Assembly (NCBI GenBank): GCA_035569495.1
Contig: DATMMX010000057.1
Span: 84,538-148,537, forward strand
DNA: 64,000 nucleotides
Direction: 5' to 3'
DNA from: DASRDZ01 sp035569495
GTDB taxonomy: Bacteria > Chloroflexota > Dormibacteria > Aeolococcales > Aeolococcaceae
Part shown: positions 32,552 through 40,302 of the stretch, one piece after another
How positions within the stretch are numbered: the stretch's first letter is position 1
How the letters are laid out: each line of letters starts with the position of its first letter
The notes under the pieces: model-generated
What the model was told of the DNA's origin: nothing
Databases searched by the model: none
The model's input: the letters and a program-made list of their open reading frames with translations, nothing else
Translations under genes and position numbers: made by a program

Positions 32552-34018
32552 ATGTCGCTGCGCCTGCGACTGCTGCTCACCCTGGTCCCGCTCTTCATCG
32601 TGGGACTGGTTGTGGCCGATTTCGGCACATTCACCGCGCTGCAGAGCTTCCTGGTCTCGCGCACCGACACGCAGCTCTTCGCCGGCCACCCTGCGCTGGC
32701 GGGCGCGCTGCAGGGGCACGGCTTCGGCGACCCCGGCGGCGGCCCCGGCGTGCAGGGCATGCCGGTGCAGACCTGGGCCGAGCTGCTCGACAGCGGCGGC
32801 AACCTGCTCGCCGGCCCGCGCACCCTGGTGCCCGCGGGCACCAACCCCGACCCGGCGACCCACCCGGTGCTGCCCACCTCGCTCACCCTGCCCAGCGTGG
32901 AGCACCCCAGCTACTTCACCGTCGCCGGCGCCGGCACGGTCGGCCACTACCGGGTGCTGCTCGACAACGAGGGCGGCAACCTGCTGGTTGTCGCCATCCC
33001 CCTCGACGACGTGCAGTCGACGCTCGATCGGCTGCTGCTGCTGGAGGCCGGCATCAGCGGCGGCGTCACCATCCTGCTGCTCGGCGCCACCTGGTTCCTG
33101 GTCCGCCGCGGCCTGCGCCCGCTGCAGCGCATGGGCGCGACCGCGCGCGGCATCGTCGCCAGCGACATGAGCCGGCGAGTCGAGCCGGCCAACGAGACCA
33201 CCGAGGTCGGCCGGCTGGGGCTGGCCCTGAACACCATGCTCGACCAGCTCGAAGCCGCCTTCGCCGAGCGCGCCGCCAGCGAGCAGCGGCTGCGCCACTT
33301 CGTCTCCGACGCCTCCCACGAGCTGCGCACCCCGCTGACCTCGATGCGCGGCTACGCCGAGCTGCTGCGGCGCAACCCCGACATGTCGACCGCCGACATC
33401 GTCCTGGCCATGCGCCGCATCGAGGACGAGGCGCAGCGCATGGGCATCCTCGTCGACGACCTGCTGCTGCTCGCCCGGCTCGACCAGGGACGGCCGCTCG
33501 AGCGCATGCCCGTCGACCTCGAGGCCATGGTCCGCGACGCCGTCTCCGACGCGCGGGTCATCGACCCGCACCGCAACATCACCGCGCGGGTCAGCGCCCC
33601 GCTGGTGGTCATCGGCGACGACGCGCGGCTGCGCCAGGCGCTCGGCAACCTGCTCCGCAACGCGCTGGTGCACACCCCGGCGGGCACGTCCGTCGAGGTG
33701 GAGCTGCGCCACACCGGCGACGACGCGGTGCTCGACGTCGTCGACCACGGCCCCGGCATCCCCGCCGGCAACGCCGAGCGCATCTTCGAGCGCTTCTACC
33801 GCGCCGACCCGGGACGCAGCCGCGACCAGGGTGGCAGCGGGTTGGGGCTGAGCATCGCGGCCGCCATCGTCGGCGCCCACGGGGGGCGGATCAGCGTGCA
33901 TCCCACCCCGAGCGGAGGCTCGACGTTCCGCATCGAGCTGCCGCTGCAGGCCGTCGACGGCGACCAGGTCGTCGACCCCGAGCCGGTGCCCGCGCAGGCC
34001 GACGGCGTCGAGGCCTGA
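32552..34018 (+). CDS. Sensor histidine kinase with HAMP domain
   Basis: 488 residues. Membrane helices at about 8-26 and 163-184 flank an extracytoplasmic region of some 135 residues that has a Gly/Pro-rich loop. HAMP follows (about 185-240), then HisKA with FVSDASHELRTPLTSMRGY (His256) and HATPase_c with LLRNALVHTPAG, DHGPGIP, FERFYRAD and GSGLGLSIAAAIV. The gene starts at the ATG at 32552, preceded by GGCGG. Cognate kinase of the preceding regulator. The ligand is not evident; there is no conserved metal or haem motif in the sensor region. Confidence 0.94.
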   Translation: MSLRLRLLLTLVPLFIVGLVVADFGTFTALQSFLVSRTDTQLFAGHPALAGALQGHGFGDPGGGPGVQGMPVQTWAELLDSGGNLLAGPRTLVPAGTNPDPATHPVLPTSLTLPSVEHPSYFTVAGAGTVGHYRVLLDNEGGNLLVVAIPLDDVQSTLDRLLLLEAGISGGVTILLLGATWFLVRRGLRPLQRMGATARGIVASDMSRRVEPANETTEVGRLGLALNTMLDQLEAAFAERAASEQRLRHFVSDASHELRTPLTSMRGYAELLRRNPDMSTADIVLAMRRIEDEAQRMGILVDDLLLLARLDQGRPLERMPVDLEAMVRDAVSDARVIDPHRNITARVSAPLVVIGDDARLRQALGNLLRNALVHTPAGTSVEVELRHTGDDAVLDVVDHGPGIPAGNAERIFERFYRADPGRSRDQGGSGLGLSIAAAIVGAHGGRISVHPTPSGGSTFRIELPLQAVDGDQVVDPEPVPAQADGVEA

Positions 34019-34026
34019 CCGCGCCT

Positions 34027-34055
34027 GCCCAAAGGGATTCGCGCCAAGTTTGGGC
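34027..34055 (+). terminator. Stem-loop after the two-component genes
   Basis: GCCCAAA (34027-34033) pairs with TTTGGGC (34049-34055) across a 15-base loop, 9 bases beyond the kinase stop. No T-run follows. It could end the two-component transcript or stabilise it. Confidence 0.3.
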
Positions 34056-34154
34056 GGCCCGCCCGTCGTTGCGCGGCGCGCCCAACGTCATTCTTTCGAC
34101 ATGCAGCCACTCCCAGAGTGGGTGCCATGCCGGAGGAAAAGGACAGCCCGCACC

Positions 34155-34343
34155 ATGTCGAACCAGAACGCGTTCCACAACCAGCTGCACCCGTCCGTCA
34201 TCTCCGCCGCCGACGAGAGCGAGGCGCACGTGCTGCGCCGCTTCCACCGCTGGCAGGACTTCGTCCGCGCCGTTCGCGACGCCGCGCGCCGCGACGACTT
34301 CTCCGCACGCCTCGACCTCGCGCTGCAGCGCTCCCGGCGCTGA
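34155..34343 (+). CDS. Small uncharacterised protein
   Basis: 62 residues, soluble, charged and helical (HVLRRFHRWQDFVRAVRDAA). No recognised family. The ATG at 34155 has the purine run GGAGGAAAAGGA about 13-24 bases upstream, rather far for a ribosome site, and a small hairpin (34107-34121) precedes it. Codon use is GC3-rich like the core genome. With the next gene it forms a pair between the two-component system and the low-GC island. Function unknown. Confidence 0.5.
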   Translation: MSNQNAFHNQLHPSVISAADESEAHVLRRFHRWQDFVRAVRDAARRDDFSARLDLALQRSRR

Positions 34344-34369
34344 CCCCCTTCCCCCCAGGAGGTGATTCG

Positions 34370-34603
34370 ATGACCCAGCACCTGCTCGCCGGAGAGGATC
34401 CCGACACCCGCGACCTCGGCGAGATCCGCCACTGGATCCGGGTCTACACCCAGGCGTGGAAGACCGCGCGCCGCGCCGGGCTGCTCAACGCCTCGCAGCG
34501 CTTCCGCCGCCGCCTGGAGTTCTGGACCACCCGCCACGCCGAGCTGATGGGACGCGGCGGCGTGCTCATCATGGAGGCCTCGCGCAACCTCAGCCCCGGC
34601 TGA
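34370..34603 (+). CDS. Small uncharacterised protein with ideal ribosome site
   Basis: 77 residues, soluble, rich in Arg and aromatic residues (RHWIRVYTQAWKTARRAGLL, then FRRRLEFWTTRHAELM). No recognised family. Its ATG is preceded by AGGAGGTGATT (34357-34367), an essentially perfect anti-16S match, so it is probably well translated. It follows the 62-residue ORF by 26 bases and is the last core-type gene before base composition falls. Confidence 0.62.
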   Translation: MTQHLLAGEDPDTRDLGEIRHWIRVYTQAWKTARRAGLLNASQRFRRRLEFWTTRHAELMGRGGVLIMEASRNLSPG

Positions 34604-35019
34604 TCCGGCGACCGGCCCGGGCGGCCGTTTGGCCGGGAGTGGTCGGGCTACTTCGACGGTACAGGAACAGAACGGATGTGCTTTCGGATCTGATCCGGGT
34701 GACCGAACGGCTGAAGAAACCGGCGGCCAGCGTGCCGGATGAAGGCGACGGCGACCGGACCTCGGCTTCGCCGCGCCACCGCCTGCCAGCCGCGCGGTTC
34801 ACGCCCGACCGGGTGGAGACAATGCTGGCCCGCCTTCGGGGCTCCTCCCGGACAGGCATGTAGGTCCTGATAGCCCGCCGGAGCGCCCCGCGATCGTGAG
34901 GTCGTCGTAGCTGAAGGTGCGCACGAAACGCTCCAACATCGACCGCGGCAGGAGAACGCGGAGGTGCGGCTGGCCGATCGGTGCATCGCGAGGAACCTCA
35001 GCGACGGGCGGCAGCGCCC
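34604..35019. other. Non-coding stretch at the left edge of the low-GC island
   Basis: About 415 bases without a convincing gene. A 61-codon GTG frame (34678-34863) and a 46-codon minus-strand frame starting at 34939 exist, but neither has a ribosome site or a known domain; they may be gene debris. G+C drops visibly from about 34640 onward. No tRNA-Pro 3' fragment was seen here. Confidence 0.45.
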
Positions 35020-36210
35020 TTACAATCCACCAGGCAGCGCGCCTACGAACGTCCCGGGCCCAACCGATGCCGTCTGTCCGGAGGCGATAGTGGCAACGGA
35101 GAGTGACGCCGAGGGCGGGCTTCCCCCGGAGGTGAACACCAAGGTGCCGTCATCGATCCAGCCCACAGCAGTCCCCGACACGCTGGGCGTCGTGCTGCTC
35201 CCTTGCACAATGTCGATCCGCCCTGTGTCATGGCAGCCGCCGGCGCTGGCGGCCGTTTCGGGGACGGCATCCACGCCGTGCGCCGACAGAGCGGACGGTG
35301 ACAGGCACAGCGCAGCGCCGAGATCCCGGCTGACGCCATCCGTCCAATCGCGGACTTGTAGGTGCCCGTTGGGCATTCCGCCTGGCAAGCAGAGCACACC
35401 GGCGGGCTGCGGCAAGGACACGCCATCGCCTCCGGCGCATACCGACCCAGCCGTGCTGCCGTTAGACGCGTCCATCAGCTTGTAGCCACCCTGAGCATCC
35501 GGCGGCACCGGCGAAGGCGGGAACTGCTGTCGCGGCAGCGACAGGCCAACGACGATCTTCCCGGCGCGCCAACCGATCGGCCACTCCATGTCCGAAGACC
35601 ACGTCCCGCCATTAGCATCACGGCTGAACGAGGCACTGACAATCGCCAACTCAACCCGATGACCGCCAGTCAGATCGTCGTCGTACAGTTGCTCCGTGAA
35701 GGTGCTCTGGTTCGCCCAGGTCATCACCGCCACCGCGATCCGGCTGTCGTCCGGGCTGACGGCGAAGGCGACCCGCTCGGTTCGGCTGCCGGGCACCGTT
35801 GCAGCGGTGCCGGTCTGGCCGTCCGGGGCGAGGTATTTCACGTTGGAATCGCCGTCGAGGTAGTAGAGCCGGGAGGCGGACCAGCTCACGGGCAGGGTGG
35901 CGGTTTCCCCGGGAGTTGCCGACCCCACGTATTCAGAAGCCACCTGCGCTGTCGTCGAGGCGACTTTATGGCCGCCTGTATCCACGAGCGCCACCGAGTA
36001 AGTTGACCCGGAGGTCCAGTTGCCCAGGACAATGCCGAGCGGTGGCGCGGGGGACATCGAGGCTGATGGCGAGGCGCTACTGCTCGGGCCGTTGCTGGCG
36101 GAGAGAGACGATGACGGAGTGGGGCTGGGCGTCCCCGGACCGCCACATGCGGCCAGACAAGCCAGGACGCCGAGAATGAGGGAAAGTCGATGCCCTTTGA
36201 GCCGGACCAT
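35020..36210 (-). CDS. Secreted lipoprotein, probable beta-propeller-like fold
   Basis: 396 residues. The lipobox LAAC ends a clear signal (Cys about 22), followed by a Ser/Pro/Thr-rich linker (about 25-58). The rest is beta-rich with repeated segments such as SASRLYYLDGDSNVKYLAPDG and FAVSPDDSRIAVAVM, reminiscent of TolB/WD40-like propellers, though repeats are weak. Several Cys in the second half could form disulfides. The ATG at 36210 has GGAGGAG 9-15 bases upstream. Codon usage is less GC-rich than in the flanks, in line with acquired DNA. Function unknown; likely displayed at the cell surface. Confidence 0.65.
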   Translation of the reverse strand: MVRLKGHRLSLILGVLACLAACGGPGTPSPTPSSSLSASNGPSSSASPSASMSPAPPLGIVLGNWTSGSTYSVALVDTGGHKVASTTAQVASEYVGSATPGETATLPVSWSASRLYYLDGDSNVKYLAPDGQTGTAATVPGSRTERVAFAVSPDDSRIAVAVMTWANQSTFTEQLYDDDLTGGHRVELAIVSASFSRDANGGTWSSDMEWPIGWRAGKIVVGLSLPRQQFPPSPVPPDAQGGYKLMDASNGSTAGSVCAGGDGVSLPQPAGVLCLPGGMPNGHLQVRDWTDGVSRDLGAALCLSPSALSAHGVDAVPETAASAGGCHDTGRIDIVQGSSTTPSVSGTAVGWIDDGTLVFTSGGSPPSASLSVATIASGQTASVGPGTFVGALPGGL

Positions 36211-36380
36211 TATGCTGAAACTCCTCCGAAACCGGAGCGTGGAACGCTGGCGCGGACCCCTTGGGTTACGGAGGACCGGGGCTGCGCCCCGCCGATAGCC
36301 ACCTCTGGCCAGCGAGATGAAACGGGGCGTCTCTCTCCGCGCCAGTACCAGCACGTCGTCGTTAGCATGGCGTGCATCCG

Positions 36381-38825
36381 TTAACCAATCTGATCGGGAC
36401 TCCAGCTGAGGCTACCGTTGAAATTGAAGTATTCATACAAGCCGTTACTGGCAGCCTCGGTGACCACCTCGGTTACGTTACCGGCTTGGAGCGTCATCGC
36501 CGGGGTCGAGTAACACGATCCAGGGCCCGCCACTTGGTCGGGGTTCCAGGTAAGGCTTCCGTTGAAGTTGTAGTACTCCTGGAAGCTGTTACTTCCTCCT
36601 TGCGCTACCACTTGCGTTACACCACATGGTGAACCAGGACACCCGCCGTTTTGAACCACGATCGCTGGAGCGGAGAACGTCGATCCGGAACCTGCGATCT
36701 GATCTGGGTTCCAGGTAAGGCTTCCATTGAGATTGTAGTACTCCTCTAGGCCGTTACTCGGCCCTTCGACAGCGACCTCCGTTACGTTCCCGTTCTGCAG
36801 GGCCATCGCCGGGGCTGAGTACGCCGAACCGGAACCTGCAATCTGATCCGGATTCCAGGTGAGGCTTCCGTTGAAGTTGTAGTACTCCTGGAGACTGTTT
36901 CCAGCGCCTTGAACCACGACCTGGGTCACACCGCATGGAGACCCCGGACACCCGCCGTTTTGAACCACGATCGCTGGAGCTGAGAACGTCGATCCGGAAC
37001 CTGCAATCTCATCTGGGTTCCAGGCAAGGCTTCCATTGAGATTGTAGTACTCCTCTAGGCTGTTACTCGGCCCTTCGACAGCGACCTCCGTTACGTTCCC
37101 GTTCTGCAGAGCCATCGCCGAGGCTGAGTACGCCGAACCGGAACCCGCAATCTGATCCGGGTTCCAGGTGAGGCTTCCGTTGAAGTTGTAGTACTCCCAT
37201 AAGCTGTGATCGACGCGCTCCACCACAACCTCCGTCACGCCTCCATTTTGGAGCGCCACGGCAGGATAGTCGCTCGGGCCCCATGCAGCAGCCATAGCCA
37301 GAGATCCGGTGACAGCCGGGCTGCCAACACCGTTAGAGGCGCTCACAGTGAAGGTGAAGGCTCCGGTGACATTCGGCGTTCCCGAGAGCACCCCGCTAGT
37401 CGCGTTCAGGCTAAGTCCGCTTGGCAGTTGACCACTTTGTACTGCGAAGGTCGGACTCGGGCTACCACTTGCCTGGAACGTGTATCGATATGGTTGGCCG
37501 ATCACGATGTTGCTTGCCGGAGAGGCAGCGGTGAGCTGCGGTGGCGCCGGGTTGGCATTTGGGTCGTGCAACCAGCCGCTGACGGCCGGAGAGGCTTGGA
37601 TAGTCCAACCGGACACGGTTAGGTTCTCGGTACCAGAGCTGGACGCATTCTCTTCGATGACAGTCACGGAGCCGTTGCCAGACGAGTTGACCTGAGCGCC
37701 CGTCACAACAGATGTGTGGCCTGCCGTCGAGGTAGATCCGTAACTCAGCACATCGCCAGCGGCCGGGGCCTGGCCGGATGTACTGTTGGCGACCTTCTGA
37801 AGAGTGGTGCCGTTATAGTTCCAGACTATCTGACTGCCATTGGCGACATACGGGGCGATTCCGTATTGCTGGTATAGCCAGCGCGTACTGAGTTCGACGC
37901 ATTCGAACTCGTTTTCCCTGACGGCGCCCGAGAAGAACTGGACCTGCACGTCCGGCCCTTCGTTGTAGAAGGGACGCGGCCCACAGGCAACCATGCCGCT
38001 AAAGACGGCTCCAGGCGCGAGCTGATAGCTGTGGACGGGCCATCCGAGCTTCTGGCTTCCAGCGTAGTAATTCGTGTCGTCGCAAGCTCCAGACCACCAC
38101 GGCGGGGTTGGGACGGCGTTCGCACTCGCTTGAACCACGTCCGGGGGCGCCGCCAACGCGGTCGTGGTGGTGAGATTGGCGCTGGACATTGCGACTTGCT
38201 GGATCTCTGCCAAGACATCGGTGCTGCTGAATCCGCCGGAGATTTCGGCGGTTGCCCGAGCAAGCCAAACACGACCACCTGCCTCAGCGAGCCACTCGGA
38301 GACGACTACCGCTTGTTGTGCCATCGATGAAAAATGGCTTGTGACTTCGTAGGCCGCCCCGAGGATCTGCTGTCCGAAAATCGTCGCCGTTGGACTACCG
38401 ATGGGAATGGCACCCTGATGCTGCCTATCACTTATCAAAGATGTCCTCAGCGTGTTAACCGAGCCCGGGGAAGGAACGGGCAACGCCTCCGTCGCAGGTG
38501 GATACCCATAGGGCATGGATGTGATCGATAGTTCCCGGTAGGGGTGCGGCTGCATCGCGGTTGCCACTTGAATCCCATCAACTGGCGGGGCAGTGAACGG
38601 TTGATCGATCCAAGGGGCGTCGACGTTGATAACGACATTGTCCACCATCACCGACGGTGTACCGGCCCCTGCGACCGCACTGACGTCTCGGGCTGCCTTC
38701 GTGGCTTCCTTGGCCGATGGGGGGGATGCCGCCGAGTGCAGATACACCGATGCGAACACAATGCTCAGAACCAGGGAAAGGCCCCAGAATGCACGAGCGG
38801 CAACGTGCGAGTCTTGCCCCCTCAT
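36381..38825 (-). CDS. Large secreted CHAP-domain protein with Ig-like and lectin-like repeats
   Basis: 814 residues. N-terminal signal anchor (about 11-34), a long unassigned region to about 300, then a CHAP-type amidase/peptidase core: Cys309 in FECVELSTRWLYQQYG, His370 in AGHTSVVTGA and Glu391 in VIEENA. An Ig-like putative-Ig (He_PIG) domain follows at about 432-510 (GLSLNATSGVLSGTPNVTG), then six tandem EYYNxNGSL repeats to the end, resembling PLL/tectonin-type sugar-binding blades. It could cleave peptidoglycan of other cells or remodel its own wall while binding glycans. Lower G+C than the flanks. The final residues are the repeat itself, so there is no sorting signal. Confidence 0.78.
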   Translation of the reverse strand: MRGQDSHVAARAFWGLSLVLSIVFASVYLHSAASPPSAKEATKAARDVSAVAGAGTPSVMVDNVVINVDAPWIDQPFTAPPVDGIQVATAMQPHPYRELSITSMPYGYPPATEALPVPSPGSVNTLRTSLISDRQHQGAIPIGSPTATIFGQQILGAAYEVTSHFSSMAQQAVVVSEWLAEAGGRVWLARATAEISGGFSSTDVLAEIQQVAMSSANLTTTTALAAPPDVVQASANAVPTPPWWSGACDDTNYYAGSQKLGWPVHSYQLAPGAVFSGMVACGPRPFYNEGPDVQVQFFSGAVRENEFECVELSTRWLYQQYGIAPYVANGSQIVWNYNGTTLQKVANSTSGQAPAAGDVLSYGSTSTAGHTSVVTGAQVNSSGNGSVTVIEENASSSGTENLTVSGWTIQASPAVSGWLHDPNANPAPPQLTAASPASNIVIGQPYRYTFQASGSPSPTFAVQSGQLPSGLSLNATSGVLSGTPNVTGAFTFTVSASNGVGSPAVTGSLAMAAAWGPSDYPAVALQNGGVTEVVVERVDHSLWEYYNFNGSLTWNPDQIAGSGSAYSASAMALQNGNVTEVAVEGPSNSLEEYYNLNGSLAWNPDEIAGSGSTFSAPAIVVQNGGCPGSPCGVTQVVVQGAGNSLQEYYNFNGSLTWNPDQIAGSGSAYSAPAMALQNGNVTEVAVEGPSNGLEEYYNLNGSLTWNPDQIAGSGSTFSAPAIVVQNGGCPGSPCGVTQVVAQGGSNSFQEYYNFNGSLTWNPDQVAGPGSCYSTPAMTLQAGNVTEVVTEAASNGLYEYFNFNGSLSWSPDQIG
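36384..37274 (-). repeat. Six tandem coding repeats with a 309-base duplication
   Basis: The C-terminal 297 codons of the CHAP protein are six repeats of 45-55 residues, each built around VTEVxVExxxNxLxEYYNxNGSLxWNPDQIAGSG. Repeats 2 and 4 (48 residues) are near-identical, as are repeats 3 and 5 (55 residues, with a CPGSPC insert), so bases 37136-36828 and 36827-36519 are two copies of a 309-base unit. This points to recent duplication. Confidence 0.9.
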
Positions 38826-39280
38826 GGCTAACCCCCCAACATCCGAGCGCGACGTGGCCCGTCTCGTCGTGAACGCCTCAGGTGCCCGAAGCGCTCCTCA
38901 ATGTGCGGCCGATCATATGCCCCACCTCTCGCCGGCAGTCAAGGGGGTGTACAGACAACGCTCCTTTCGTGTACAGCCATGGTTCGCCTTGCTGCATAAG
39001 GAGAAACCCGCTTCTCACACATAGTGTTCAGCAATAGCTGACCGCCCTGCCAAAGTGACTGGCAGACCGCCCACTGTTGATATATCCTGACTGTCAAAAG
39101 CGAGAGGGGCGGGCATTGGAGGGAGTAGCCAGAGGAGACGTCGACGCGGCCAAGCTGAGCGGCGGTCAGCCAACCGCCGCCTTGGACACAAATCGAGCGG
39201 TTCTTGTACGGGCGAGGCCGAGGCAAGAGCTAGACGGCAACGGAAGCCTGCCAGCCGCCGCGGTGCCCGTCGACGCCGAG
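38826..39280. other. Non-coding stretch between the CHAP gene and the recombinase remnant
   Basis: About 450 bases with low G+C. It contains the direct repeat GTGTACAG (38948-38955 and 38969-38976) and the AT-rich segment TTGATATATC near 39078, which could be part of a promoter. No gene with a plausible start and codon bias is seen. Confidence 0.4.
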
Positions 39281-39900
39281 CCGGGGCGCCGCTGGCGGGC
39301 TACGTCCGGGTCAGCACCGCCGAGCAGGGCGAGCACGGCGCCCGGTGCGGTCACCGGATGATCTTCCAGCCCGCCAACGGCGGCGGCGCCGCTACTACAA
39401 CTTCGTCTGAAGCAACCGCATCCGCAAAACCTGCGACGAGCGCTACGTGCTGGCACGGGCCTTGGAGCGCTACTACGTGCGGGTGCGGCTGACCGACGAA
39501 TTCCGCCTCTTGGTCACCCAGACCGTCGATGACACCATGAGGGATGAGCAGGCGGTGCAGACCCGGCTGCGAGAGCAGATCGCGAGACGGTTGAAGGAGC
39601 TAGACCGGCTGGAAGACCGCTACGTCGACCAGTTCGGCGACCCGGAGTGGCCGCAGGAGAAGCTGAGAGCCAGGGTGGCTGGCCGGCACGAGCGGGCGGG
39701 CCTGACCCCCCGCTCGGCCAAGTTAAGCAAGGGCTGGAAGCTGGCCCGGGGGTGCTGTTCGAGGCCATCGAGCTAGTGCGCCGACCCAGGAGCTCTACCA
39801 GCAGCTTGCCAAGCCAGAACGGCGGGCCCTGACGCTGGCCATCGTCGACAAGCTACTGGTGGACGCTCGGCACGGCCGATCGTGGGCCACGAGCTGCGGG
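39281..39900 (+). pseudogene. Degraded large serine recombinase
   Basis: Three pieces in different frames. Piece 1 (about 39284-39360) gives LAGYVRVSTAEQGEHG, the N-terminal resolvase motif with the catalytic Ser in RVST. Piece 2 gives RRRYYNFV, a stop (TGA 39408-39410), then SNRIRKTCDERYVLARALERY, the recombinase zinc-ribbon and coiled-coil region, continuing to about 39776. Piece 3, in another frame, gives ELYQQLAKPERRALTLAIVDKLLVD, the typical C-terminal end. The catalytic core and most of the recombinase domain between pieces 1 and 2 are missing. The stop sits where a zinc-binding Cys is expected, so TGC to TGA is a likely inactivating change. Confidence 0.75.
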
Positions 39901-40152
39901 ACCCATTTCGACGCCCTGGTCGGCGTGCAACCGCACATGGATGAGGGCGAAACGCCGGAGGCCTCCCGAGCCCAGGGGCGGGCGGGAGCTCCGACCGGAT
40001 GGAGAGCGCTTGAGCCAGCGGAGGCCGGGGGGACAGCCCGGCCGGAGCGCGCTGGAATGACCTCAGAACCGTCGATCTCCTCGCGGTGACTTTGCGTGCC
40101 GGAAATTCGCATAGGCCCCCACTGGTCGCAAGTTCGCAAAGATGGGGACTGG

Positions 40153-40224
40153 TCGGGGAGGCGGGACTTGAACCCGCGACCCCTGGGTCCCAAACCCAGT
40201 GCGCTACCACTGCGCCACTCCCCG
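40153..40224 (-). tRNA. tRNA-Pro(TGG)
   Basis: Full cloverleaf on the minus strand: acceptor CGGGGAG/CTCCCCG, D-arm GCGC...GCGC, anticodon stem CTGGG/CCCAG with loop TTTGGGA giving anticodon TGG, 5-base variable loop and T-arm GCGGG-TTCAAGT-CCCGC; discriminator A. 72 bases; CCA not encoded. A TATGCT hexamer lies 13 bases upstream of its 5' end. The low-GC island abuts its 3' end. Confidence 0.95.
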
Positions 40225-40282
40225 AGGCCGCCGCCAAGCATAGCCGCGCCCGGCCCGTGGGGGGCACGCGACGGCCCCGAAG

Positions 40283-40298
40283 CCGCAATATCTTGCGG
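40283..40298. promoter_or_regulatory. Inverted repeat just before marP
   Basis: CCGCAA-TATC-TTGCGG, a perfect 6-base dyad ending 4 bases before the marP ATG. It also carries the only AT-rich hexamer nearby (CAATAT) and would mask the start region if folded in RNA. Operator or RNA hairpin; function inferred. Confidence 0.3.
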
Positions 40299-40302
40299 AC
40301 GC

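Noticed and set aside
34604..34720. Search for a duplicated tRNA-Pro 3' end as the far attachment site of the island.
   Set aside because: No copy of the acceptor/T-arm sequence was seen by eye here or near 39000, so the left boundary of the island stays approximate.
34678..34863. 61-codon GTG frame.
   Set aside because: No ribosome site, no recognised family and mixed codon bias; noted only as possible debris.
36384..37274. Repeats considered as a CRISPR array or non-coding tandem repeat.
   Set aside because: The units are long (about 144-165 bases), have no spacers, stay in one reading frame and encode conserved protein repeats; no cas genes are near.
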